A program made the position numbers and the translations under genes. DNA of 64,000 bases from Aradus depressus (taxonomy: Eukaryota > Arthropoda > Insecta > Hemiptera > Aradidae), in NCBI GenBank assembly GCA_963662175.1, contig OY759224.1, forward strand, positions 31,009,489-31,073,488, given 5' to 3'. Below, in pieces: positions 47,791-59,450 of this stretch (the first letter of the stretch is position 1; the number at the start of each line of letters is the position of its first letter). Under the pieces are notes generated by a model. That model was not told where the DNA came from and did not search any database. It saw only the letters and a program-made list of their open reading frames with translations.

Positions 47791-47964
47791 TAAGTTGAAG
47801 ATAATTTTTTCAAACTTTTCCGGAAATGTATTTTCACGACATTCTTACGTCCCTTCCTCAGGTCACAATGTGCGAAATATAGAAAAGAGAAAGAAAACAC
47901 AATAACAATTATAAAACAAATTAAATTTCACAAGTAGTATTCTTTAAAGCCAAGTTGAAAAATA

Positions 47965-48245
47965 TGGTGTGTGACGTTTGAAAAACGGATGATCGGATTG
48001 TCATTGTCAACACTACTAAAAAATAGTTGTAGCTAACTAACGGATGATCGGATTGTCATTGTCAACACTACTAAAAAATAGCTGTAGCTCACTAACGGAT
48101 GATAGGATTGTCATTGTCAACAACTACTAAAAAATAGTTGTAGCTCACTAACGGATGATCGGATTATCATTGTCAACACTACTAAAAAATAGTTGTAGCT
48201 CACTAACGGATGATCGGGTTATCATTGTCAACACTACTAAAAAAT
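47965..48245. repeat. minisatellite, ~55-bp unit, 5 copies
   Basis: The unit starts acggatgatcggattgtcat and ends with the aaaaatagttgtagctcac block. The first 20 bp also occur in the R4 repeat (56860 and others), suggesting the array grew from an R4 fragment. Confidence 0.8.
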
Positions 48246-48262
48246 ACAATTAATACAATTAA

Positions 48263-48530
48263 ATAAAGTTAGTTATGCCTGGGCTTTTAACTATGAGGTC
48301 ATATTGCCTACTACCAGAGCTCTCTTTCACCACTCTGGTGGACATGAGCCCGACTCTACTATGGGAGTTCTAAATTTTGCCTATTCTAAATTTTTATTCA
48401 CCAAAGGCAGGGGACTTTAAAAAGTACCTAACATGGCACAGACTCGGAACTACCGAAGGACGGCGTGCTCATGGTTTTGTTTTGTATGTTGAGCTCAATG
48501 GGCAAGCATGCTACCCCTGAGCCACTGGAC
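48263..48530 (-). mobile_element. SINE-A, degraded reverse copy
   Basis: Body blocks are recognisable; the head is shortened (gagccactgg). Confidence 0.7.
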
Positions 48531-48604
48531 AAACCAATTGGTTAGTAACTATTGGACATTATCACAACTAAGTTTTATCATCTGTAAACTCTAATACATT
48601 TTAA

Positions 48605-48720
48605 TTTTCTGATTTGGTCAGAAATCAATGAGTTCGCTACTCATATATAATTTTTTGCCGAAATGTTCATTCCATTGAGAGTTACTGGAGTTTTTAAGCT
48701 GAAACTAAAACGAAGTTTAT
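48605..48720 (+). repeat. R2 fragment
   Basis: Matches one internal R2 subunit (aaatgttcattcc, gagttactggagttttta), directly left of the hAT-like MITE. Confidence 0.5.
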
Positions 48721-48728
48721 GCTGAAAC

Positions 48729-49467
48729 CATGGCCCCCACATTGGATTGCGGGCCCTGTAACCAGCATCAGGGTCGGGCCCCCCATCTCATAGTCATGTG
48801 CTATATTATAATTACATGGTTATTTTTTAACCCTTTTACAATTTTATTTAAACTAAAAATATATTGTAAGGTATAATTAATGTTACAGTATCAGTTAGAT
48901 TTTAAAACCAAACTTTATTGATTAAATTATTTCACACATCAATTGCTACCGTGATTATATCATTTACTTTTATTTTACTGAAATTAACGTTTAAATTTTT
49001 AGATTTCTTTGACTCACTAACATTAAAATAAAAATTGACAAAAACTAGTATTACGATCTAAAAAAAAATAACATTAAGCTGATACTATGCGTCGATGCAT
49101 CTATTTTTAGAACACTGCTCTGAGGGAAACAGCTGGACAATAGGCTGGGAAATAGGAGTGGGGGAGGGTTGAGGGAGTGCGTGGGGCCCGTCTATACCTG
49201 TCTCGTGCGGACTTTTATACTAGTAATTTGCAAACAAGAGTAACTATCCATGCACGCAACTAATTTAATAATAACTTAATAACTCGCACAACTAGAATAT
49301 GTATCTATTATACTAAATTTTCTTATAATTATATATTTTGCCTTTTTAAGCTATGATCCCTTGCAAAATCTACTAAAATAAACAAATAAAAAGGACTGGA
49401 CCCGGACCCCCTTGGGCCCGGGCCCTGCAACCAAAGTTGCACCAGCCCCACCCTTGTGGGGGCCATG
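48729..49467. mobile_element. hAT-like MITE, 739 bp
   Basis: The ends are inverted: CATGGCCCCCACA at the left, TGTGGGGGCCATG-type at the right. Flanking 8-mers gctgaaac (48721-48728) and cctgaaac (49468-49475) agree at 7 of 8 positions, the size expected for hAT. There is no coding capacity. Confidence 0.6.
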
Positions 49468-49739
49468 CCTGAAACTAAAAGCGAAACATGTCAAACGGGC
49501 ATGAGCTGAAACTAATTAAAAATTAAAGGGTCATGTTGACCCATTCATTAATCGATATTGCAGAAGTAGAATAAACAGAAAATATTAAATTTAATAAAAC
49601 AAACGCCTGAAGAATCTTGGGGGCCTCTGGTTCCCTGCCTCTCCTACCTCCCTTCTCAAATTTTTCTCCCTCTTTGTATCTGGCCAATATGTCTTTCATA
49701 AGGCCAAAAAAAAAAAAACGCCTGAAGAATGTATTCTGT

Positions 49740-50575
49740 TGATCACCGGCTAAGTACTTCCCCACACAAAGTAATCAATTACTTTCTCGCTCTCCATCTA
49801 AAGTTAATCGAACTAAAACTCATTATTTGACTCACATAGAGCTGAATCATACTAAATGTTGTATCGATACATTCATTACATCCACATTTATTAAGGACTA
49901 GCAGTAATACCCGGCGTTGCTCGGGGAACTTTGACTTTTCACCTAATATCTCTCATTCGAATCCAATTCAATTCTTCGACAGTACATTCATGATGTTATA
50001 ATTTTCAATTATTCATATAGAATAAGCCTTATAGTACTTCAACGGCAGACACCACAGCTAGTATCTGCTTAATACCGGTGTACAGAAGAAGAGAAAGCTA
50101 CATGTGAAATTCCTTTAGCTTAATGCAACCCACCCCTCAGGTTCAAAAAGTTGAAACGTCACAACGAATTTTCAAATTTTGTTTTGAAATTACTACATGT
50201 GAAATTCCATGACAATGCGACCATTAGTTAATGAGCTACCACTATTTATATACTGAAGTCTACCCCCACTATCCTCCCTTTCGTTCAATATCTTGAGAGG
50301 TCACAAACCCTATTTTTCTATTTGGCCTTTAAGAATACTACATGTGAAATTTCATGATAATCCGACCATTAGTTAATGAGCTACAGGTATCTTTATATTT
50401 AGGCCTATCCCCACCACCCCCCCTCCCGTTCAAAATTTTGGGACGCCACATAGCCTATTATTCAACTGGGCTCATAAGAATGCTACATGTGAAGTTTCAT
50501 AAAACCCCGTCGAGCCGTTTGAAAGTGATGCTGGAACAAACAAACAAATAAACCCCGTTTCAGCTTTATTAATAT
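49740..50575 (+). repeat. R2 head followed by repeat R4
   Basis: Positions 49740-49900 are an R2 head. From 49905 a second family (R4) starts ctagcagtaatacccggcgt, contains three ~146-bp subunits (block ctacatgtgaaatttcatga, at 50191, 50337 and 50482) and ends with gctttattaatatagat. Dispersed repeats with a CCCGGCGTTGC start and TTTATTAATATAGAT end are widespread in insects, but the family is not named here. Confidence 0.6.
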
Positions 50576-50629
50576 AGATTTCTTCCTTGATAATTTTAGT
50601 TGGAGCCAAACGGAAACGTATTTTTTCTT

Positions 50630-52435
50630 TATATTTGGTGTCTACTGAGCTCAGGATCGCAAGTTGGAAATCTAGACGGGGCTCTTAGTTGTTTTAACTG
50701 ACATATTATTTATTTTTTTAAATATCCTTGAGCACTTCGTCCTTCGGTTGGGACTTTCCCGATACATCTGAATTTGTCTTTGGTTGACCATCTTTATTTA
50801 TGGTCGCTGCCTATCTACCAACATAGCTATATTAATTTGTTTTTCAGAAAATATGTCAAAACGGTACCTCAAAGCCCACTTATATTCCACATTTCTTCCT
50901 TGATAATTTTAGTTGGAACCAAACGGTAACTTATTTTATCTTACATATGGAGTCTATCGAGCTCAGGATCGCCACTTAGAAATCTAGCAAAGTCATTTAG
51001 GTCAAATGTTTTAATCGAAAAGATAAAAATAAATTTGAGCACGTCGTCCTTCTGATTGGACTTTAGGCTATGATCGAGGGCCTTTTTGTATGTCAGGTGC
51101 TCGATAATTAGTCGTATGTTATGTAACTAAACCTGGGTAGCTGAAATTTCATTTAGGTTAAAAAAACCTTGAGCATGTCGTCCTTCGGATGGGACTTTCC
51201 CGATATATCTGAATCTGTCTATCAGTTTTAACTAATATTAAATCTATAAACCGTTAAAAAGCAGGAAATTTGAAGAATGGTATTTAGCCCGGAGTTTTTC
51301 GAAAAACATTTTTATTTCGATTCTTGTGTAGGATTCAGATATCCCGGTTGTTCATCAGTTTTAACAAATATTAAATCTAAAAACCGTTTAAAAGCGAAAA
51401 ATTAGAAGAATGGAGTCTACCGAACTTTGGATCGCCATTTAGAAATCTAGCCAAGTCACTTAGGTCCGATGTTTTAATCGGGAAGATAAAAATAAATTTG
51501 AGGACGTCGTCCTTCGGATTGGACTGTAAGCGTTAATCGAGGGCCTTTGCCTATGTCAGGTACTCGATAATGAGTCGTATGTTACGTATCTAAACCCGGG
51601 TAGCTGAAATTTCACTTATGTTTAAAATACCTTGAGCACGTCGTACTTCGGATGGGACTTCCCCGATATAGCTGAATCTGTCTATCAGTTTTAACAAATA
51701 TTAAATCTAAAAACTGTTAAAAAGCGAGAAATTTGAAGAATGGGATTTCGCCCGACTTTTTCGAAAAACATTTTTATTTCGATTTTTGTGTAGGATTCAG
51801 ATATCCCGGTTGTTCATCAGTTTTAACAAATATTAAAACTAAAAACCGTTTAAAAGCGAGAAATTTGAAGAATGGAGTCTATCGAGCTCAGGATCGCCAT
51901 TTAGAAATCTAGCCAAGTCTATTAGGTCAGATGTTTTAATCGGGAAGATAAAAATAAATTTGAGCAGGTCGTCCTTCGGATTGGACTTTAAGCTATGATC
52001 GAAGGCCTTTTCTTATGTCAGGTACTCGATAATGAGTCGAATGTTATGTATCTAAACCTGGGTAGCTGAAATTTCAGTTAGGGTAAAAAAACCTTGAGCA
52101 CGTCGTCCTTCGGATTGGACTTTAAGCTATGATCGAGGGCCTTTTCGTATGTCAGGTACTCGATAATGAGTCGAATGTTATGTATCTAAACCTGGGTAGC
52201 TGAAATTTCAGTTAGGTTAAAAAAACCTTGAGCACGTCGTCCTTCGGATGGGACTTTCCCGATATATCTGAATCTGTCTATCAGTTTTAACAAATATTAA
52301 ATCAAAAAACCGTTAAAAAGCGAGAAAATTGAAGAATGGGATTAGCCCGAGTTTTTTTGCTAAACATTTTTATTTCGATTTTTGTGTAGGATTCAGATAT
52401 CACGGTTGTTATATATCAGTTTTAACGAATATATA
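50630..52435 (+). repeat. tandem array derived from SINE-A-like sequence
   Basis: The block cacgtcgtccttcggat(t/g)gg occurs at about 51041, 51176, 51507, 51640, 51966, 52100 and 52236. Two variants alternate with spacing near 134 and then 330 bp, for an overall period of about 460 bp. The blocks gtcgtccttcgg and tatgtcaggtactcgata are clearly related to the SINE-A body. Confidence 0.75.
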
Positions 52436-52658
52436 TATTTTTTTGTCTTTATAATGTTGGTAGCAACTGTTGCCATGACGCAACAACCAGCTACCAAGAG
52501 GACTCATTGAATGTGGATGACTTGATTGGTGTGAGAGAGGAAGGCCACCCAGCGGTAGCTCCTCAGGGCGAAATTTAAAACAATGAATATTATGGTTATT
52601 ATCAATGAATAGCGATATTATGATTTTGTTACAAGAAGTGGGGGGTTGTAATTTCGGA

Positions 52659-55325
52659 TTATATTAAGTCACGGTTCCACCTCCTCTTCAATTTCCTGGG
52701 AGGATTGTGTGGCAAGTGTGGTGAAGAAAGTGAGTGGATGAATGGATTTGGGTGTGAGTGCAATTTGCTGTGGAAACGTCTGTAAAGGTCCTGAATTGTG
52801 TCGTGTACTGTGTTTATTATGAGGTCATTGTGAAGTGTTCTGTTACTTACGTATGGTGGGCATTGTGTAATGAGTCTGAGTGTCCTTGACTGGAAAACCT
52901 GGATACGTTTCAGGTTAGATATTTTAGATTTGTGAGCCATACATCCAGAGTGGCTTTAGTAGAAATGTGTAGCAGTTACGCTTTTGTGTTAAGGGTAATT
53001 TTGAATGTCTGTGCAGAAGAGAATAAAGCATTTTAAATCGTTTGTTTAGTGTATTACGTATGAGGCTTGTATGTGGGTTCCATGTCAGTCGTCTGTCCAG
53101 AGTAAGTCCCAAATATCTTACTGTGTTAGTCTGAGGGAGGGGCTTGTTGTAGATAAAAACGGCGGGACATTTATCTCGTCTTAATGTAAATGTGACATGT
53201 TGTGATTTGTTCGTGTTGAGTTTAATTTTCCAAATGTTGCACCAGTTCTCAATTTGAGTAACATGGTGTTGTAATGTGAACGAGGCATGTATGGAAGATT
53301 CAGCAGCAGCTAAGATGGCAGTGTCAACGGCGTATGTAGCTGTCAAAGTATGTGGTGACGTGGGCACGAGGTGTAAAGTGTATATAACAAAGGAGATAAA
53401 ATAGACCCTTGAGGCACGCCTGCCAAGATGGGCTGCAAAGAAGAGACAGCAGAGCCCTGTCGGACGACGAAGTATCTGTGTGCTAAATATGATTGTAGGA
53501 TGAGGTAGTATGTGTGTGGAAGTAAAGGCCTCAATTTGTAAAGAAGTCCTGGGTGCCAAACTCGGTCAAAAGCCTGACTTACGTCAAGAAAGGCCCCTGC
53601 TGCATACAACTTTCTCTCTAAGACAGAAGCTATGAAATCCACAACCCTGTGTAACTGGTGTGTTGTCGAATGTTGTGAACGAAAGCCGAACTGATGATTT
53701 GGGAGTACTTGCTGGGATGTTATGATAGTTATGAGTCTTTTATAGAGTAATTTTTCAAAAAGTTTTGAGCAAAGAGGAAGAAGACTGATAGGGCGATATG
53801 ACGAAGGGCAGTGTGATGGTTTGTTTGGTTTTAAGATCATGATAATATGTGAGTGTTTCCATTGTATGGGGAAAAATGTTGTGCGAAGTATGCAGTTATA
53901 CAGGGTTGTGAGAAAAACTATAGCCTTTCGGGGCAATTCTTTGAGAATTTCAGCCGTTGAGGTCGTATCCCGGGGACTTCTTTCTGGGCAGTTGTTGAAT
54001 TTCGTAGGTCACTTCGGCCGGGGTGAATGATTTAGGAGGGAGTGAAAGTGGGAGTGTAATGTGTAATGCATTTAACACAGTGTCGTCATGTGGAGTGTGG
54101 GGTGAGTCTTGATGTTGAGTGAAAGTATATGCGAGATATCTACCGAAGAGCTCTGCCTATTCATCATCCATTATTACCCATGCGTCATCATCATTACGAA
54201 GCGGTGATGACACTACTGGTTGACACGAACTCGACGAGTTTTTCGCCAGAGACTGCCATTTTCAGCATCTAGGTTAGAGAAGTAGTCATCTTGTTTGTCC
54301 TGTCTGAATAATTTAATTTCTGTCTTAAGTTTATTATTTAGCTGGTTGTAGGTTCGTTTGTCAAATTGAAGTCTAGAGGTTTGCCATCTCTGTCGTGCTC
54401 TCCGTTTCTCCCTGATCAGTCTCCGGATGTACTCCGGGTACGATGGTTGTTCTTGTTTACGGCCAATTATTTTTGGAGTTGTAGAGGTCCATGTAGCTTC
54501 TTGGACGCTTCGTATGAAGTGTTCCACAGAATTTTCAAGCTCCTCCTGCGTTTTTAAAGCATAAGGAATGGAGAGCTTAGAGCTTAATGTTGACTGGGAT
54601 AACTGCCAGTCTGTGATTCCTGGGGTTAGCGTTGGTTTCTTCTCTTTCTCACACGGTTCTGCCCAGAGGTTTAGAATCACCGACGAGTGATCAGAAGAGA
54701 GGCCGGGTGGGCAACTGACAGTATAAGGCAAACCTCGTAGTCCCTTATGGATGAAAAAGTCCAATAAGTCAGGTAATTTCCGTCTTGAAGTTGGCCAGTA
54801 AGTCGGTGAGTTAGGCGAAATTATTTGTAAATGGTCCCTATTAAGTGTGGTGTTAAGACTCCTTCCCCTCGGAGTACAGAGTCGCGAGCCCCATTGCTGG
54901 TGTTTCGCGTTGTAGTCACCTCCAGCAAGGAAGCAAGGACCCCATTTCCGAAAAAATGCTGAAAATGTACCAGGTACTATGGCGAACCTCGGAGGACAGT
55001 AAACGGCCACAAGGGCTATTTTTTTGTGTTTTGTGTGTAGTGATACAGCTGCTGCCTGTATATGAGGTGTTGTTTCATTGGGAAGTGGGTAGTGTTTGAG
55101 TGAAGACTTGATGAGAACAGCGGCCCCGCCGTGACTGGTGTCGTCAGGATGGTCAGCTCTGTGTATTGAATAGTCACGTATGTAAAGTCTGGATTTAGAT
55201 ATCAAGTGAGTCTCAGAGATCAGTGCTACGTCTATCCGTCTGTCATGTAAAAATATGTCCAGTTCGTTTCTGTGTTGTAGAAGTCCATTAGCGTTCCACA
55301 GAAGAACTGACAAGGAACTTAGTTG
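52659..55325 (-). pseudogene. Jockey-type ORF2 (endonuclease and reverse transcriptase), broken
   Basis: The endonuclease lies at about 55325-54600. Its signatures are visible: LLWNANG, ISETHL, GGDYNAKHQQWGS and SSDHSSVIL. The reverse transcriptase follows in fragments (53936-53343, 53559-52924, 52940-52659), with YRPISLLPLCSKLFEKL, FGFRSQHST, FLDVSQAFDRVWH and GVPQGSILSPLLY. The metal-binding YADD box reads YAVD, so one catalytic Asp is lost. At least three frameshifts or breaks are needed (54213-53936, near 53350, near 52935). The C-terminal region (LKRIQVFQSRTLRLIT) is present. It would nick DNA and prime reverse transcription if intact; this copy cannot. Confidence 0.87.
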
Positions 55326-56771
55326 ACATTTTGTGTGAAAAGTTGTGTCATTTGTGGAAGTTGTGTGAGGAGAGTGACGAGGGATTGGATAATGTTTTGA
55401 AGGCTTGAAATGAAATTTGAAATGTTGGGAGGGATACCTTGACTCGGAGGAGACCACTGGGGCCCTTCCACCCCCACGCCAGTCGGAGGGCTGTATGCTG
55501 GGTATTGGTTGGACGTCCCAGGTGAGCCTCTCTGAAGACCTGCTGCCTCTGCGTAGTTGGAGAAGTTCCTTCTTGGCTGCGGTATGGTTGAGAGTGTAGC
55601 AGCGGGAGGTCCGTTTACTTCCTGAGCTGGGTGTGCGGATCTTGCTGCCGTTGGAGCGTAATGCATCTGTGCAACATGCATTTGTGCCTTGTCTCCTCTG
55701 CTTTCGGTAGTCCTTCCCTTTTGAATGCGCAATTGTTGATACGTGGCGCACCCTCTGTAGTTCGCAGGATGTGAACCATTGCAGTTTGCACATGTAGCGG
55801 GGCTAGTCCTAGGCTTCTGGCATGTTCCAGAAACATGTTCCTGGCCACAGCGCACACATTTGTGCATTAATCTGCAATATGAATGCATGTGCCCGTAACC
55901 TTGACAACGTTTAAACTGGACGATAGAGTGCCTTCTGTAGGGTTCTTCAATGGTTACTTTTGAGTAAAGTAAACTCCGGATATCGAAGATTTTTTCGTTG
56001 TAGTGTTTTGGGTCCACGTCAACAAAAAAGATAGGCAGAGGTACTTTAACAGGCTCTGAATGTGTAGCACTGGGTTCCTGAACCCATATTTTTTTGCAGG
56101 ATGTCAAATATAAGGTAGTCTGACCTCTCACAGATTTTTATTTAAGTAATGCTAGCCGGCTAGCCGGCTACTTAAATAAAAATCTGTGAGAGGTCAGACT
56201 ACCTTATATTTGACATCCTGCAAAATAATCACTTCTCACTACATCAGCCATCTTCATATCATGTTTTTTTGAATACGTTCATAACAGCTCGAGCCGGATA
56301 TCCCTTCTCCTGAAGAGCTGTTTTCAGATCTGCATGATCTGTGGATGGATGGAGGCCGCGGATCACTACCCTCGGTACTCTGTCAGACTTGAGTTGGTAC
56401 GTGTGGAACATGACCTTCTCTTTGTCTAGTAAATGTACAAATGATCTATAATGGGCCGGTGTGGTAGGGTAGAGTGTGATTCCATTAGCTGTAGATTTTA
56501 AAATAAATGAATTTTGACCACAAGTATTTTCTAATAAAGATAAAAAGTTTTTATAACTACTAATGTTTTCTTTGATGAAAATGGGAGGTGGTTTTTCATT
56601 TACTATTTGTTGACTATTTGATGATGACTCCATTGCTTCATCTTGCGACAATGGTGTATAGTGGTTATTAGGGGTACCTGCTGAATGTTGCTGTTCAGCC
56701 GCGCAGCCTTTCTGGGGTCTCTGGTGTCTGCAGCTGGTCTCTTCCGGTCCCTGACAAACACTTCCTGCCAC
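55319..56771 (-). pseudogene. Jockey-type ORF1 (nucleic-acid-binding protein), interrupted
   Basis: Two frames make up this gene. The first (56771-56259, 170 codons) starts MAGSVCQGPEETSCRHQ and ends in the PRE-type domain typical of Jockey ORF1 (RVVIRGLHPSTDHADLK). The second (56131-55319) resumes with LPIFFVDVDPKHYNEKI and three Cys-rich knuckles: CQGYGHMHSYC, CVRCGQEHVSGTC and CANCNGSHPANYRGC. Such proteins bind the element's RNA and form the ribonucleoprotein. The gap is a foldback insertion at 56092-56225 with stops in all relevant frames. The stop of ORF1 lies next to the start of the endonuclease of ORF2, as expected for the family. Confidence 0.85.
56092..56225. repeat. near-perfect palindrome inside LINE ORF1
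   Basis: Arms 56092-56148 and 56169-56225 (57 bp each) pair completely by eye. The 20-bp spacer atgctagccggctagccggc is itself partly palindromic. Confidence 0.85.
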
Positions 56772-56790
56772 CCAAGTTAAAAAATAGGCT

Positions 56791-57290
56791 ATGTGGCGTC
56801 CATAAATTTTGAACGGTAGGGGGGTTGTAAGGAGGGCTTAAATATAAAGGTAGTGCTAAGTCATTAACGGATGATCGGATTGTCATGGAATTTCATATGT
56901 AGTTTTTTTAAAGGCCAAATAAAAAAATAGGGTGTGTGACGTCACAAAATAGTGAACGTGAGGGGGGGTTGTAGGGGTAGGCCTAAATATAAAGATAGTG
57001 CTGTCATTAACGGATGATGGGAATGTCATGGAATTTGACATGTAGTATGCTTAAAGGCCAAATTGAAAAAGTACGCTACGTGACATTTCAAAATTTGGAA
57101 CGGGAGGGGGGGTTGTGGGGTAGGCCTACATATAAAGGTAGTGATAGGTCTTTAACGGATGATCGGAATGTCATGGAATTTCACATGTAGTATTCATAAT
57201 AGACAAAAACAAAGAAAGGATATGTGACGTCTCAAAATTGTCAACGGGAGGGAGGTATGGGGGGTGCAAGCATATACCTAAATGGTAGTT
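56791..57290 (-). repeat. R4, reverse copy with three subunits
   Basis: The block aacggatgatcggattgtca occurs at about 56865, 57008 and 57157 (period 143-149 bp), reverse of the copy at 50191-50575. Confidence 0.65.
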
Positions 57291-57540
57291 AAGCATGTAT
57301 TACCTAGGATGTCCACCGTTGCACGGTAAATAATAGCTATCACCAGCGTTGTTAAGCACAAAATACCTAGGGCATCCGCTGTTGCAAGGCACATACTAGC
57401 GGCGGTGCCCAGCATTCCTAACTACATACATACTATCTGTGTTGCCCAGCGTTCCTAAGAACTTATTAATACCTGGTTGCACGGAGTTGCAAGGCGCATA
57501 CTATCTAAGGTGTCCGGCGTTCTTAGGCAGCATCCAGAAA
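57291..57540. repeat. degenerate tandem repeat related to R4 end and 9.4-kb minisatellite
   Basis: Repeats of the type (c)acatactagc/gttgccc/agcgttcctaa with a 40-50 bp period. Confidence 0.5.
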
Positions 57541-57885
57541 CGAAGATGGTCAACCAAAGAAAGATTCAGATGTATCGGGAAAGTCCCATCCGAAGGACGA
57601 CGTGCTCAAGGTTATTTTTAACCTAAGTGAAATTCAGCTACCCAGGTTTAGATACATAACATACGACTCATTATCGAGTACCTGACATACGAAAAGGCCC
57701 TCGATCATAGCCTAAAGTCCAATCCGAAGGACGACGTGCTCAAATTTATTTTTATCTTCCCGATTAAAACATCTGACCTAAATGCCTCAGCTAGATTACT
57801 ATGTGGCGATCCTGAGCTCGGTAGACTCCATTCTTCAAATTTCTCGCTTTTTAACGCTTTATAGATTTAATATTTGTTAAGATGT
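57541..57885 (-). repeat. SINE-A-derived unit, reverse
   Basis: Reverse copy of one period of the 50630-52435 array (ccatccgaaggacgacgtgc, gagtacctgacatacga). Confidence 0.7.
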
Positions 57886-59040
57886 AGCCGGTCTGGATGA
57901 CGTGGCCAACTACCGTATGGTGAACAACACGTTTTTGTGCTCCTCAATATTCGTTTTCTTTGAAGGCTATTTAAACTTATTGCTTAAAATATTTTCGATT
58001 CTTTTTTTTTTAAAGAGAACTGTGGTTAATTTCTGTTTGAATTTTATGTTATGTGTTCATTCGAAACTTGAAACTTATGTGTTCATTAGAAACTTGAAAA
58101 AATAACCTTACCGGAAGCAATTTGAACAGTATAATCTGTAAGCGTGGATGATATAAAAAAGTCCTGTAGTCTAAATATAAAAAAATTATATAATTTGTAG
58201 AGAATTATATGATTTCTTTAATTGTAAAAGAGAATGATTTCCTATTCGTTCTAAGAAAATCTTTTTGGGGGAAAAAATATATACTTACGACAACACTGAT
58301 TGACAAAAAAGCAAATTGTTTAGTTATTTTTTCAAGTGATTTATACTTGAAAATGAAAATAAATGTTATTATTCTGGGACCGAGGTCCCCTAAAAATTAG
58401 GTGTGCAATACATTCTGCTGTTTGCAAAAACTGAGCTGAGTCAGTCTATATTTATTGAATCATACTGTTATTGTGGTCGGTTAACATACAAGTAGTGCAT
58501 TTGAAATGGGGCATATGAACCGGTTTGTGACCACTGGATGGAACCGTAGGGTTTTTTTTTTTTATTTTTTTTTTATTTTCGCCCGGATTTTTACATTTGA
58601 AATCGAAAAATTCTATTTATTTTATCCTCTCAATTGATTTCAATGGGGATTTAGTTTTTCGGTGATTATTCCTCCGTGGTATGTTCGTTTTCAGATTTTT
58701 TTAGTAGTAAACCGTCGTCACCGTGTCCACTACCATCGTGGCAAAGTTCAATGTGATCGGTAAAGGGGTTTAGGAGGAGTACGAGTACAACGAAATATAT
58801 GAGTCGCCTAAGAAAGAGCTTCGTAAACTCAGCTCAATAAATACATATAGAGTAAAGAACAGGAAACATTGAAACAAAGTATCAGTATGAAGTATACATA
58901 AATAAATAAATAGATAAATAAAATAGTGCTACATTGGAGAAAACTAGACAATTAATAATATATAGATATACAAAAGATTAACATGAAAAAACATAAAATT
59001 AACAGCTTAATTATGAATAAAATAATAAAAAAAAGTATCT
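57886..59040. other. non-coding DNA
   Basis: AT-rich, no gene or recognised element. A palindrome gggaccgaggtcccc lies at 58377-58391 and a long T-rich run near 58553-58575. Confidence 0.35.
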
Positions 59041-59045
59041 ACGTC

Positions 59046-59232
59046 CAGAGCCTGTACAATGTCAGGTACTCGCTAAACCCCCCTACCCTAGGTGAATAAA
59101 AATTTAGAGTAGGCAAAATTTAGGACTCCCACAGTAGAGTCGGGCTCATGTCCACCAGAGTGACGAAAGAGCGCTCTGGTAGTAGGCGATATGACCTCGT
59201 TGTTAAAGCCAGGGGGGCCTGAGTTACAAAAA
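59046..59232 (+). mobile_element. SINE-A body fragment
   Basis: Matches from gagcctgtacaatgtcagg to the ttgttaaagccagg block. Confidence 0.75.
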
Positions 59233-59342
59233 CCACAAGATTTTCCATCTGGGGGAGTACATTAGGAGTAATAACCGTAGGATTTCATTAATTGAATTTA
59301 GTGAATGGGACAGTGATATTTTGTGAATGAGAGCAGGGGGTG

Positions 59343-59385
59343 TGACGTCAGGGCGGAACGTAGGCAGAACGGGGTCCATATAAGG
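59343..59385. promoter_or_regulatory. CRE and CArG-box pair (candidate promoter element)
   Basis: TGACGTCA (59343-59350) and CCATATAAGG (59376-59385) lie 25 bp apart in locally GC-rich DNA. The first is a consensus CREB site and the second a consensus SRF (CArG) site that also reads as a TATA-like box. No adjoining exon was proven, so a promoter is only suggested. Confidence 0.3.
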
Positions 59386-59450
59386 AGGGACAGCCACGGC
59401 AGGACTGAGACCTCGGCATTACTGGATCCGTCAGGAGGACAAACTTTAGG

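Larger units (their letters stand above)
52440..56790 (-). mobile_element. Jockey-type LINE, nearly full-length, inactive
   Basis: This minus-strand non-LTR retrotransposon of about 4.3 kb has an ORF1 with Cys-His knuckles, and an ORF2 with apurinic endonuclease and reverse transcriptase. The 3' end lies near 52440 in an AT-rich tail. It is broken by a palindrome in ORF1, several frameshifts in ORF2 and a changed catalytic residue. It lies between R4 plus SINE-derived arrays in opposite orientations on its two sides. Confidence 0.85.
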
